A stretch of DNA of 64,000 bases. Source: an uncultured Roseburia sp. (GTDB taxonomy: Bacteria > Bacillota > Clostridia > Lachnospirales > Lachnospiraceae). Shown one piece after another: positions 1-7,508 of this stretch; position 1 is the first letter of the stretch, and every line of letters begins with the position of its first letter. The stretch lies in contig CANRSX010000017.1 in assembly GCA_947642555.1 (NCBI GenBank), positions 1-64,000 on the forward strand. Direction: 5' to 3'. The translations under genes and the position numbers were made by a program. The notes under the pieces are model-generated. The model saw only the letters and a program-made list of their open reading frames with translations. It made no database searches and was not told where the DNA came from.

Positions 1-668
1 TCCCTCTGTCTCCTTTATCTCCAGTACCAATGAAATATCAATTCGATAAAACGGGTAGCTTTTCCATACATTTTCCCAGTGAATCCATCTCCAGCTGCTT
101 GAGAATCTGCGCAGTTTTTGCAATATTGCCATACTGTCAGGCGAAAATACCGTTATTGGATCATCAATATGCTCGTCATACATCAGAAGAAAAAGATCCC
201 GTATGTCGATTTCGCTCAAATGAATGGACGCAGCTTTTCTGTCGAATCCTTCGAGATGATTCTGAGTGTAAATGTCTGCACACAGATCAGTCTGAAAAAA
301 TCATCTGCCAGCTGAGCAGGTGAAATGACATGTATCTTCCTGTCCCGCTGAACACCTATGAGCTTATTCACACCCAGTGCTGTACAGTCTTCTGTGTCAT
401 ATAATCCGAACTGAAACCAGTCTGCAAATTTGGTTTTGCGCCCTGTAAACAGCGGAAATAAAAAGGACTTTATATGTTCATATAATTTCCAGGAATCCCG
501 GATGCTGCCAGCACATTTTATTTCACTTGTGTTGCTTGCTCCCATATCAATCAGTCTGATATAGAAGGGCTCCAATGTGTCTAAAGTAATAATAAGGAGA
601 TACATACCTTTTAAGCTGTTTCTGCGTCTGCCCGTTTTGTCTTTCATTTTCATAAGAATTTCTTCCAT
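1..668 (-). pseudogene. Frameshifted hypothetical gene, running off the left edge
   Basis: From ATG at 668 the frame reads 150 codons and stops at 216. A second frame is open from about 300 to the window edge and reads as continuous, protein-like sequence. The two join if one base is added in the homopolymer at 295-300: ...QLADDFF continues as QTDLCADIYTQNHLEGF. The frame is also open and protein-like upstream of the ATG, back to a stop at 744-746 (it includes LPWSNIDTEDIWDSG), but has no start codon there. So the gene may also have lost its 5' part. I do not recognise the family. It lies last in the AT-rich minus-strand cluster, about 100 bp after the 222-aa gene. A sequencing indel cannot be excluded. 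Confidence 0.55.
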
Positions 669-771
669 ATCATGTGTACAGATCTTTGCTCCACTGTCCC
701 AAATATCTTCTGTATCGATATTACTCCAGGGAAGCTGCCAGTATTATTTGGGTGAAAGATTGGTAGGGTTG

Positions 772-1440
772 TTAATGTTTTTTGCCCATTAACAAACAGT
801 CACTAAGTTTTATTTGCCGTTCAATATTTTTTTCTGTATTGTTCTGCTTTAATACATCGTAGGCATGTGTCAAATTAGTAATTGCATGTTGTAAATCCGT
901 GCGATGTTCTGCTTCGTTACAGGCTTTCTGAGCTTCTTCTAATGTCGATTTGAATCTGTCAGTGTGCTCATGCATGTGCTTAATTATTATTTGATATTTA
1001 TACATTTCCATCAGTAATTCCTGATAACAGTGGACAAAATTACTTAGGTAATGGGAGGCTTTACCATTAAATACAAACCGGATTTTCGTAGAAATACTTC
1101 TTATTGTTTCTAATCTTTTGAGAAAAATTTTATGATAAGGTTCTTCTGACAGATGATCTGTTATATCTGCGATATCTTCTAGATAAGCGTTGTTGGTCAT
1201 CCAGGTAAACAAATAATCTACTTCCAAAACAGGCTGATTGCTTTCCGTTATTAATAATAATTGGTTGTTTTCGTATAATGATATAAAGTCTTTAGCGATA
1301 ATATAATATTCTACACGCTTATCAAATAAATGCTGTTTGTTGCTTAGGCGGATCTGCTGTATTGACTGAAATAGAGCTAAAATAGCGACGAGAGTGGTTA
1401 TCACAGAAAGAAACAGATTTATCCATTCAGGTGTTGACAT
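772..1440 (-). CDS. Hypothetical membrane-anchored helical protein
   Basis: A 222-aa protein of unknown family. Residues about 8-28 form one hydrophobic segment (LFLSVITTLVAILALFQSI). The rest is mostly charged, helix-rich sequence with likely coiled-coil stretches toward the C-terminus. This suggests a single N-terminal anchor with a cytoplasmic helical body. The start has a strong Shine-Dalgarno (GAGGAGGG) upstream of ATG. Codons are AT-rich like the two genes upstream and unlike the GC-rich genes after 3.8 kb. It follows the wHTH/zinc-ribbon gene by 128 bp on the same strand. Small one-helix proteins in such clusters are sometimes effectors, but that is only an inference here. Confidence 0.8.
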   Translation of the reverse strand: MSTPEWINLFLSVITTLVAILALFQSIQQIRLSNKQHLFDKRVEYYIIAKDFISLYENNQLLLITESNQPVLEVDYLFTWMTNNAYLEDIADITDHLSEEPYHKIFLKRLETIRSISTKIRFVFNGKASHYLSNFVHCYQELLMEMYKYQIIIKHMHEHTDRFKSTLEEAQKACNEAEHRTDLQHAITNLTHAYDVLKQNNTEKNIERQIKLSDCLLMGKKH

Positions 1441-1568
1441 AATGTTTCCCTCCTCTGTTATACGGTGCTGTCTTGATAATTAATACTTATATATCAATTT
1501 TGTCTGTTTCGATACAGTATATTTTCTTAAATGCAGAAAATGTGTTTTAGAATCTGCCACAATGATAA

Positions 1569-2276
1569 CTACTCAAAAATACCATGGATCAGTTCCGTTC
1601 CAAACACCTCGAAAATACAGATTATAGTGGTCAGTATGTATTCATTTTTCTCAAAATCAAATAAGCGATTTAATATTACAAACATAAGCACAGAGAAAGA
1701 AATAAATAGTATCTGCACAAGGATCATAAGAGGTTTTCTTCTTTTCCTGATATTTTCTTCCTTTTCCTTCTTCTGTTCGGCATGTGCTTTAAGTTCAAAA
1801 AGTGCTGCCATGGTATCGCTGCATTTTATAACCGCAGCCAACATATCCGACTGATTATATTCAGGCAGGGCAGCATCGTTTTTCACAGTCACATGCTGCC
1901 CTTTGTCAAAAAAATCAAATAATTCATTGACTGCAAACATACAAAGAAGATTGTCGGAATCAATGGGGATGTCTTTGCCGCAACTATAACAGTAATCCGA
2001 CTCGGGAAGATGATCCAGTTGGTCAGTTGTGATCGTATCGATAATCATTCCGCAATCGCTGCAGACAATTCCAAAATACGGAATCAGAATTTTATTTTGG
2101 ATGAGAAGATCGACAATCCGGCAGATCTGATGATAATCCAGATTTGTCCGTTCCTGTATTTTTGAAATTGTGATGTTCTCTTTCTCATTGGATGGAAGGC
2201 TGGAAAGAAAGTTTTTGACAGTTTCTAATCCTTTCCGATCCTCATCCGTACAGATCAATGATTCTGAGCAATACAT
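1569..2276 (-). CDS. Predicted winged-helix / zinc-ribbon protein with C-terminal membrane segments
   Basis: A 235-aa protein not assigned to a named family. Residues about 30-66 look like a winged helix (ISKIQERTNLDYHQICRIVD, then a hydrophobic wing). Cysteines at about 72, 75, 96 and 99 form a CxxC...CxxC pair typical of a zinc ribbon. A charged linker (KKEKEENIRKRRKP) leads to two hydrophobic segments, about 186-208 and 215-234. Soluble sensor-like domains joined to terminal membrane helices suggest signalling to, or damage of, the membrane. The start overlaps the upstream gene by 35 bp with GAGGTGG just before the ATG, so the two genes are probably translationally coupled. Confidence 0.8.
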   Translation of the reverse strand: MYCSESLICTDEDRKGLETVKNFLSSLPSNEKENITISKIQERTNLDYHQICRIVDLLIQNKILIPYFGIVCSDCGMIIDTITTDQLDHLPESDYCYSCGKDIPIDSDNLLCMFAVNELFDFFDKGQHVTVKNDAALPEYNQSDMLAAVIKCSDTMAALFELKAHAEQKKEKEENIRKRRKPLMILVQILFISFSVLMFVILNRLFDFEKNEYILTTIICIFEVFGTELIHGIFE

Positions 2277-3468
2277 AATCCACCTCGTCTTCGTCTATAT
2301 ACAGATTCCATGAGAGGATACAATACCCCTTCATGGATTTTACGGTTAAAAAATAATCCTGACTGGCCGAAATATTCTCATCTTTCTTTACATAAAACTG
2401 TATGCCGTCACATCTTTTGTTATTATAAATCATTGATTTATTATTGTAAAAGATTGGACGGGATTGTAACGGTTTCTTTCCTGCCGATGTCTGATCGACC
2501 TTTGACGTGTCCGCATCAGAAGCGATAAGCCGTACCGGATACATCCGTTTATTTTGGATAAAGATCGAAAAATCGGTTCTCGTAATTGCTATATATTTTT
2601 CGAAAATTGTTCTGATATCGTCGATAAATGCAGCTGAATCAGCATCCGTCAGTGATTTTATGTGCTGTGTAAAATAGGAGAGGATACGGCTGAACTCATC
2701 ACTGCAGTTATCCAGCACGGTTTCAATCTCATCAGGGATATCGATACAGCTCTCTAACAGATGATATATGCGGCGTTTATTCATTTCGTTCAGGCGAAAT
2801 ACGTTCGTTTCTATTTTGATTTCAAGCCATTCGCAGAGAGAGCCAAGAGCCTCTGTTGCCTGTTTTTCGGAAGATGTGCTGATATGCTGCTCATCATCCT
2901 CATGATTTCTGTTTAGTTCCCTGTAAAGAAATATATTTGCTTTTGGCTTTACCCGTATTTCTATCAGGTTTCGATCAATGTAGATATTGGCAATGATCGG
3001 ATAAAGCCGTGAGCATTCGTATCCTTCCCGATCAAAGGTATTGATCATTTTACATAAAATGACTCGTAAAACAGTTCCAGCCGATGAATCAATGTGGCGA
3101 TAATTGCATACAGTCAGTGATTCATTATAAGTATTCCCGCTGATATGACGATGAGTCTTTATTTTTTCAGAAAATTTTTCCTCTAAGTATGTGTTGTCTC
3201 TTAGCTTATCGATGGAATCGTCCGCCAAATCTCTCAGATAGACGTCCTTTTTTCCGCAGCATACAGAATCGTCGATCCAGGATTCTACGATTTCCAGATT
3301 GGCCGGATTCGTGTTAGCAAAATCTTCAATTCCCTGTATTAAAACAGGACGTCCCTTACTGACAGGAATTTTTGCTTCTTTATGTGTTTTGGCAAACTTT
3401 CTTAACGGGAGAAGTGTAAGATATTCTTCATATTCGTTTTTCAGTGTATCAGGAATTGCAAAAGGCAT
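2242..3468 (-). CDS. Hypothetical protein, first gene of the AT-rich cluster
   Basis: A 408-aa soluble protein with no signal peptide or membrane segment. I recognise no domain. The N-terminal 80 residues include a Cys-Cys pair (WIDDSVCCGKKDVYLRD). The middle alternates beta-like and helical stretches, and the C-terminus is acidic (YIDEDEVDYVLLRIID). The start has a good GGGGAGG Shine-Dalgarno and lies behind a plausible sigma-A promoter at 3500-3527. Base composition is clearly AT-rich compared with the rest of the window. It is co-transcribed and overlapping with the wHTH/zinc-ribbon membrane protein, so the two probably work together. A recognition component of a defence-like system is one possibility, not shown by sequence. 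Confidence 0.8.
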   Translation of the reverse strand: MPFAIPDTLKNEYEEYLTLLPLRKFAKTHKEAKIPVSKGRPVLIQGIEDFANTNPANLEIVESWIDDSVCCGKKDVYLRDLADDSIDKLRDNTYLEEKFSEKIKTHRHISGNTYNESLTVCNYRHIDSSAGTVLRVILCKMINTFDREGYECSRLYPIIANIYIDRNLIEIRVKPKANIFLYRELNRNHEDDEQHISTSSEKQATEALGSLCEWLEIKIETNVFRLNEMNKRRIYHLLESCIDIPDEIETVLDNCSDEFSRILSYFTQHIKSLTDADSAAFIDDIRTIFEKYIAITRTDFSIFIQNKRMYPVRLIASDADTSKVDQTSAGKKPLQSRPIFYNNKSMIYNNKRCDGIQFYVKKDENISASQDYFLTVKSMKGYCILSWNLYIDEDEVDYVLLRIIDLYG

Positions 3469-3499
3469 TCTTCAGATCCTCCCCGGGCCATTTTCTTTT

Positions 3500-3527
3500 A
3501 TTATACTATGGTAGTCAGAAAATGCAA
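3500..3527 (-). promoter_or_regulatory. Sigma-A type promoter for the AT-rich cluster
   Basis: On the minus strand, TTGCAT (3522-3527) and TATAAT (3500-3505) are separated by 16 bp. They end about 30 bp upstream of the ATG at 3468. This is the only convincing promoter found for the 408-aa / 235-aa pair. Confidence 0.6.
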
Positions 3528-3652
3528 TATTATGTTGAAATATGTTGTGCCTTTCTGAAAAAGTGCGTAACATATTACAATGTTTTTTCAATACTTTTTG
3601 AAAACATCCTCCACAATTTTTCACTGCCATCTTTCCCCGGCCGCCAATTCAT

Positions 3653-3661
3653 GCTATAGTA
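3653..3661 (+). promoter_or_regulatory. Extended -10 element in the 3469-3831 intergenic region
   Basis: TGCTATAGT is an extended -10 motif (TGnTATAnT) on the plus strand, about 170 bp before the next gene. No clear -35 is visible. The rest of this 360-bp gap holds no gene I can support; it marks the change from AT-rich to GC-rich sequence. Confidence 0.4.
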
Positions 3662-3831
3662 GCAGATGAAAGTCAGTGCAGACATTTTTTGAACATTGGC
3701 CCGGGCTGGCATTTACCGTCCTGTTTTCTTATTTTTACCCGGAAATGGATCTGGAAACGACCTGTCTCCCGTGATTGAGAGTATCCGGGAAGAACCGCCA
3801 AAAAACGGCTGGCACGGCAGAAAGGATGACC

Positions 3832-4572
3832 ATGTGTATCGACAGAGATCGTTTTGAACAGGCAAAAAACAAAGTGATCGGAGCGAAGCGTGAGCGCCAG
3901 GGGATCGGTACGCTCTCCGAGAAAACAGTGCACGCGGTGTTAAAGCACTACTATGCGCCGGAGACGTCCGCCCAGGAGATTCCCGTCGAGGGCTTTGTGG
4001 CGGACATCTGCACAGAGGAGGGCATCATCGAGATACAGACCCGTTCCTTTGACAGCATGCGGAAAAAACTGGCCGCGTTTCTGCCGCAGCATCCGGTCAC
4101 CGTTGTCTATCCGATCCCCCATATCAAATGGCTCAGCTGGATTGACGAGACCACCGGCGAGACCTCCCCGAAGCGCAAATCCCCGAAGCGCGGCAACCCG
4201 TACATGGCGTTTATCGAGCTCTATAAGATCCGGCCCTTTCTCGCGGATGAAAATCTGCGGTTTCGCTTTGACCTGATTGACATGGAGGAGTACCGGCTGT
4301 TAAACGGCTGGAGCCGGGATAAAAAACGGGGGAGCGACCGGTATGACCGGATACCGGTTACATTTGTGGATGAGGTGCGGATCGACTGCCGCGAGGATTA
4401 CCGGAAGCTGCTGCCAGAAGATCTGCCGGAGGAGTTTACGACAAAGGATTTTTCAAAATGCGCGCATATTCCGGTGCGCTTAGCGCAGACAACCCTCCTG
4501 ATCCTTCATGATCTTGACATCGTGGAGCGCGTCGGAAAGCAGGGGCGCAGCTATCTGTACCGGGTTTGTTAG
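3832..4572 (+). CDS. Predicted PD-(D/E)XK-like nuclease with C-terminal winged helix
   Basis: About 246 aa. An early region (VEGFVADICTEEGIIEIQTR) has the D...ExQ spacing of a PD-(D/E)XK nuclease core, with Gln in the usual Lys position. The last about 55 residues (TKDFSKCAHIPVRLAQTTLL onward) resemble a winged helix. The ATG at 3832 has AGAAAGG six bases upstream; ATG 3826 is an alternative, and the frame is open further 5' to 3775. The gene is convergent with the next one, and their stops overlap by 4 bp. No signal peptide. Nuclease activity is inferred from motif spacing only; it could equally be a non-catalytic DNA-binding relative. Confidence 0.7.
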   Translation: MCIDRDRFEQAKNKVIGAKRERQGIGTLSEKTVHAVLKHYYAPETSAQEIPVEGFVADICTEEGIIEIQTRSFDSMRKKLAAFLPQHPVTVVYPIPHIKWLSWIDETTGETSPKRKSPKRGNPYMAFIELYKIRPFLADENLRFRFDLIDMEEYRLLNGWSRDKKRGSDRYDRIPVTFVDEVRIDCREDYRKLLPEDLPEEFTTKDFSKCAHIPVRLAQTTLLILHDLDIVERVGKQGRSYLYRVC

Positions 4573-5309
4573 TCCAGAAATCCCAGATATTCGTCAAACA
4601 GGTTAAACAGCATATCCCCGGAGCAGACCGGCAGCTCCGCCGAAGTGTGGTTCAGCGGTACATAGGTATAGAGATCCGTGGCTTTTGTCAGCACAAGCGC
4701 CGGGATCACGTCATAATCCGGACCGAAGAGGATCTCTAAGTAAGCGCTGTATTTTGCCGCCTGCTGCACCTCCTCTTCCTCGATCTGATCCTTCATTTTA
4801 AATTCCAGGGAAAAGACATGTGTCTCCGTGATCACAAGGACATCCGCGTAAATCCGGATGGCGCGTGATTTTCTGATGCGCAGCTCAAACGCGATCTCCC
4901 AGCCAGAGACGTCCACGCCGAAGAGATCCGGAAACAGCGCGCGCATGGTCGCGGCAGTATCCCGGAAGGAATGAAACAGCCCCCTGGTGTCGTTTAAATT
5001 CCGTCCGATCTGCTTACAGCCCCTTGTCAGCTGCGCGAACCATTCGTCTTCGCCCTGTGCGAGAAATTCGGGGACAGTGGCATAATAGCCGCAGAAATCA
5101 TTAAGACCCCGGTGCGGCCTGGCCTGCCGGATCAGCCCGTGCCAGCGGCAGGCGTCATCCTGATAGCAGAGCTCGCGCATGTAGGGGGAGGCGTAGAGAT
5201 AGTGATTGACCACGCCCCGCGCAAGGCCCAGTCGTTTTGCGATCTCTTTTGCTTTGATGCCGTCATTGCCGCAGATCACGGCAAAAATATTTCGTTCTGT
5301 CAGATCCAT
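4569..5309 (-). CDS. Winged-helix protein with C-terminal PD-(D/E)XK-like domain
   Basis: A 246-aa protein. The N-terminus (MDLTERNIFAVICGNDGIKA, then EIAKRLGLARGVVNHYLY) is a clear helix-turn-helix or winged helix. Around residues 155-175 the motif IYADVLVITETHVFSLEFKM gives D...ExK, typical of PD-(D/E)XK enzymes. Domain order is the mirror image of the convergent neighbour, which has its nuclease-like part first and its winged helix last. No membrane segment. Possible roles are restriction, repair or regulation; context does not decide. Composition is like the housekeeping genes, so this pair is probably not part of the AT-rich patch. Confidence 0.7.
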   Translation of the reverse strand: MDLTERNIFAVICGNDGIKAKEIAKRLGLARGVVNHYLYASPYMRELCYQDDACRWHGLIRQARPHRGLNDFCGYYATVPEFLAQGEDEWFAQLTRGCKQIGRNLNDTRGLFHSFRDTAATMRALFPDLFGVDVSGWEIAFELRIRKSRAIRIYADVLVITETHVFSLEFKMKDQIEEEEVQQAAKYSAYLEILFGPDYDVIPALVLTKATDLYTYVPLNHTSAELPVCSGDMLFNLFDEYLGFLD

Positions 5310-5373
5310 GTCAGATTCACCGCCTGCACATATGAATAAGATGCTGGGTCAAAGACATTTGCCCCATGATGCC

Positions 5374-5512
5374 TTCGGATTTCTGTGTGTTTCACACTCT
5401 CGAAATCCGAAAAACATTCGAAATCCGCTCATTTTCCTGCGGAAAATGGCTACTTTCTCATGTTTGGCGGGTCGCAAAGTCATGTTTTTTCACGCAGGCG
5501 TGAAACACATGA
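5374..5512. repeat. Cluster of three inverted repeats in an intergenic region
   Basis: Three hairpins follow one another. The first has 10-bp arms TTCGGATTTC (5374-5383) and GAAATCCGAA (5402-5411), enclosing GTGTG-TTT-CACAC. The second is CATTTTCC (5430-5437) with GGAAAATG (5441-5448). The third has TTTCACGC (5488-5495) with GCGTGAAA (5498-5505), flanked by TCATG and CATGA (5480-5484 and 5508-5512). None is followed by a U-tract. The 5310-5568 region holds no gene I can support. It may be a palindromic intergenic repeat or a structured RNA. Confidence 0.65.
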
Positions 5513-5568
5513 CCTTCCCACCCTGGCATCATGATAACATATTTTCCCGGCGGACGAAAGCAAAAAGC

Positions 5569-5597
5569 TTTACAGCAATGGTCTTTTTCCTTATAAT
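5569..5597 (+). promoter_or_regulatory. Sigma-A promoter upstream of prmA
   Basis: TTTACA (5569-5574), a 17-bp spacer and a perfect TATAAT (5592-5597) lie about 45 bp before the prmA start. It probably drives prmA, rsmE, the cysteine desulfurase and thiI as one operon. Confidence 0.7.
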
Positions 5598-5640
5598 GGG
5601 ATCATGTTGAAGCATCCTTTTCACAGAAACGGAGAATCTT

Positions 5641-6687
5641 ATGAAATGGAAACAGTATACGATTGAGACGACAACTGTCGCGGAAGATTATATCAGCATG
5701 GCCCTCGCGGAGCTTGGCATTGACGGTGTGCAGATCGAGGACAATATTCCGCTCTCGAAGGAGGATCAGGCGGACATGTTTATCGATTTTCTGCCCGAAC
5801 TCCCGCCGGACGACGGGACAAGCCGCGTGAGCTTTTTTATTGAGGAGGACGGGAGCGACCACACGGAGCTGCTTTTGCAGGTAAAAAAAGCGTTAGAGGA
5901 GCTGCGCGGCATCGTGGAGATCGGGAGCGGTGCGATCACGTCCGGGGAGACGGAGGATCTCGACTGGATCAATAACTGGAAAAAATACTTTACATCGTTT
6001 TACATTAATGATATTCTGATCAAACCGACCTGGGAGGAGTTAAAGGAGGAGGATCGGGACAAATTTTTGATCGAGATTGATCCGGGCATCTCCTTTGGAA
6101 CCGGAAAGCACGAGACGACCCAGCTGTGCATCCGCCAGCTGCAGAAATACATCCGCGGCGGGCAGACAGGGCAGGAGTCCGCCGGTCCGGCATCTGCTGC
6201 GTCCGAAGAGATGGCCCCGGGGGATCTGCCGGGCAATTCTCAGTCCGCCGGCCCTAAGGTGCTTGACGTGGGCTGCGGGAGCGGGATCCTCTCGATCGTA
6301 GCGTTAAAGCTTGGCGCCTCGGCGGTTGTGGGGACGGATCTCGATGCGGACTGCCTGACCTCCACGCGCAATAATATGGAAGTAAATCATCTGGCGCCGG
6401 AGCTTTCGACCTTCTATCTTGGCAACCTGATCGACGATACGGCGCTCCAGGAAAAGGTCGGAACGGAGGAATACGACATCGTTGTGGCAAATATCCTGGC
6501 GGATGTGATTATCCCGATGGCGCCGGTCATTCCGGCCCGGTTAAAGCACGGCGGATATTTTATCACGTCCGGCATCATTGATTTTAAGGAGCAGGAAGTG
6601 CGGGAGGCGATCGTGGACGCGGGCATGGAGATCGTGGAGATCAACCATCAGGGCGAGTGGGTCAATATCACGGCGCGCCGTCCGTAA
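5641..6687 (+). CDS. prmA: Ribosomal protein L11 methyltransferase
   Basis: Cytoplasmic SAM-dependent enzyme that methylates ribosomal protein L11. The N-terminal part carries the PrmA substrate-recognition domain (KQYTIETTTVAEDYISMALA). The catalytic domain shows the SAM loop KVLDVGCGSGILSIVALKLG and the downstream NILADVI motif. At 348 aa it is longer than usual (about 310). The extra length is a Gly/Ser/Ala/Pro-rich insert between TKHETTQLCI-type sequence and the SAM loop, roughly residues 175-200. Start chosen for GGAGA seven bases before ATG. First gene of the prmA-rsmE-desulfurase-thiI run. Confidence 0.93.
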   Translation: MKWKQYTIETTTVAEDYISMALAELGIDGVQIEDNIPLSKEDQADMFIDFLPELPPDDGTSRVSFFIEEDGSDHTELLLQVKKALEELRGIVEIGSGAITSGETEDLDWINNWKKYFTSFYINDILIKPTWEELKEEDRDKFLIEIDPGISFGTGKHETTQLCIRQLQKYIRGGQTGQESAGPASAASEEMAPGDLPGNSQSAGPKVLDVGCGSGILSIVALKLGASAVVGTDLDADCLTSTRNNMEVNHLAPELSTFYLGNLIDDTALQEKVGTEEYDIVVANILADVIIPMAPVIPARLKHGGYFITSGIIDFKEQEVREAIVDAGMEIVEINHQGEWVNITARRP

Positions 6688-6718
6688 CGGAGAAAGCGAT
6701 ACGGCGGGAGGAAGCGGA

Positions 6719-7453
6719 ATGTATCAGTTTTTTGTGGAGGACACGCAGGTTTCGGACGGGACGGTGACCATCGGGGGCGGGGATGCAAAACACATTCACA
6801 GTGTGATCCGCCTGCGGGACGGAGAACGGATCCGCGTCACGACGGCTTCCGGGAACAGCTTTTTCTGCGGGATCACAGAGCAGGATCAGACGACGGTGCG
6901 GGCAAAGATCCTCGCGGAGGCGGAGGACACGGAGCTTCCCGGCAGGATCATCCTCTTTCAGGGCCTTCCGAAAAGCGATAAGATGGAGCTGATCATCCAG
7001 AAGGCCGTGGAGCTGGGCGTATCGGAGATCGTGCCGGTCGCGATGAAAAACTGTGTGGTGCGGCTGGATGAGAAAAAAGCGGCCGCAAAGACCGTGCGCT
7101 GGCAGGAGATCGCGCGAAGCGCAGCGAAGCAGTCGAAGCGGAGCCGGATTCCCGCGGTGCATCCGCCGGTGACGGTAAAAGAGCTGGAAAAGCGCGCAAA
7201 AGAGTGCGATGTGATGCTGGTTCCCTATGAGAATGAGGAAGGCATACAGTCTCTGCGGCTGGCCGTGCGGACGATCCGGCCCGGCAGCGCGATCGGCGTC
7301 TGGATCGGTCCGGAGGGCGGATTTGCGCCGGAGGAGATTGCACTGGCAAGGGAGAACGGGATGCGGACGGTTTCGCTGGGCAGGCGGATCCTGCGCACGG
7401 AGACGGCAGGACTCATGATGCTGTCCGTCTTAGGATACGAGCTGGAAGTGTGA
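6719..7453 (+). CDS. rsmE: 16S rRNA m3U1498 methyltransferase
   Basis: 244-aa SPOUT-class methyltransferase that methylates N3 of U1498 in 16S rRNA. It has the PUA-like N-terminal half (HIHSVIRLRDGERIRV) and the knot motifs GPEGGFAPEEI and LGRRILRTETA near the C-terminus. The start at 6719 (MYQFFVED) has GGGAGG at a normal distance; the frame is open upstream, but that part overlaps the end of prmA in another frame and is not protein-like. prmA followed by rsmE is a common Firmicutes pairing. Confidence 0.93.
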   Translation: MYQFFVEDTQVSDGTVTIGGGDAKHIHSVIRLRDGERIRVTTASGNSFFCGITEQDQTTVRAKILAEAEDTELPGRIILFQGLPKSDKMELIIQKAVELGVSEIVPVAMKNCVVRLDEKKAAAKTVRWQEIARSAAKQSKRSRIPAVHPPVTVKELEKRAKECDVMLVPYENEEGIQSLRLAVRTIRPGSAIGVWIGPEGGFAPEEIALARENGMRTVSLGRRILRTETAGLMMLSVLGYELEV

Positions 7454-7508
7454 GCGGCACGAAGAGAGGGCTGCGCAAAGCGGCAGAAGGAGAGGAAACA
7501 GTAAGACA

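Noticed and set aside
3673-3933. 86-residue minus-strand frame in the gap before the nuclease-like gene
   Set aside because: It overlaps the 5' part of the plus-strand gene, has no ribosome site and no protein-like pattern.
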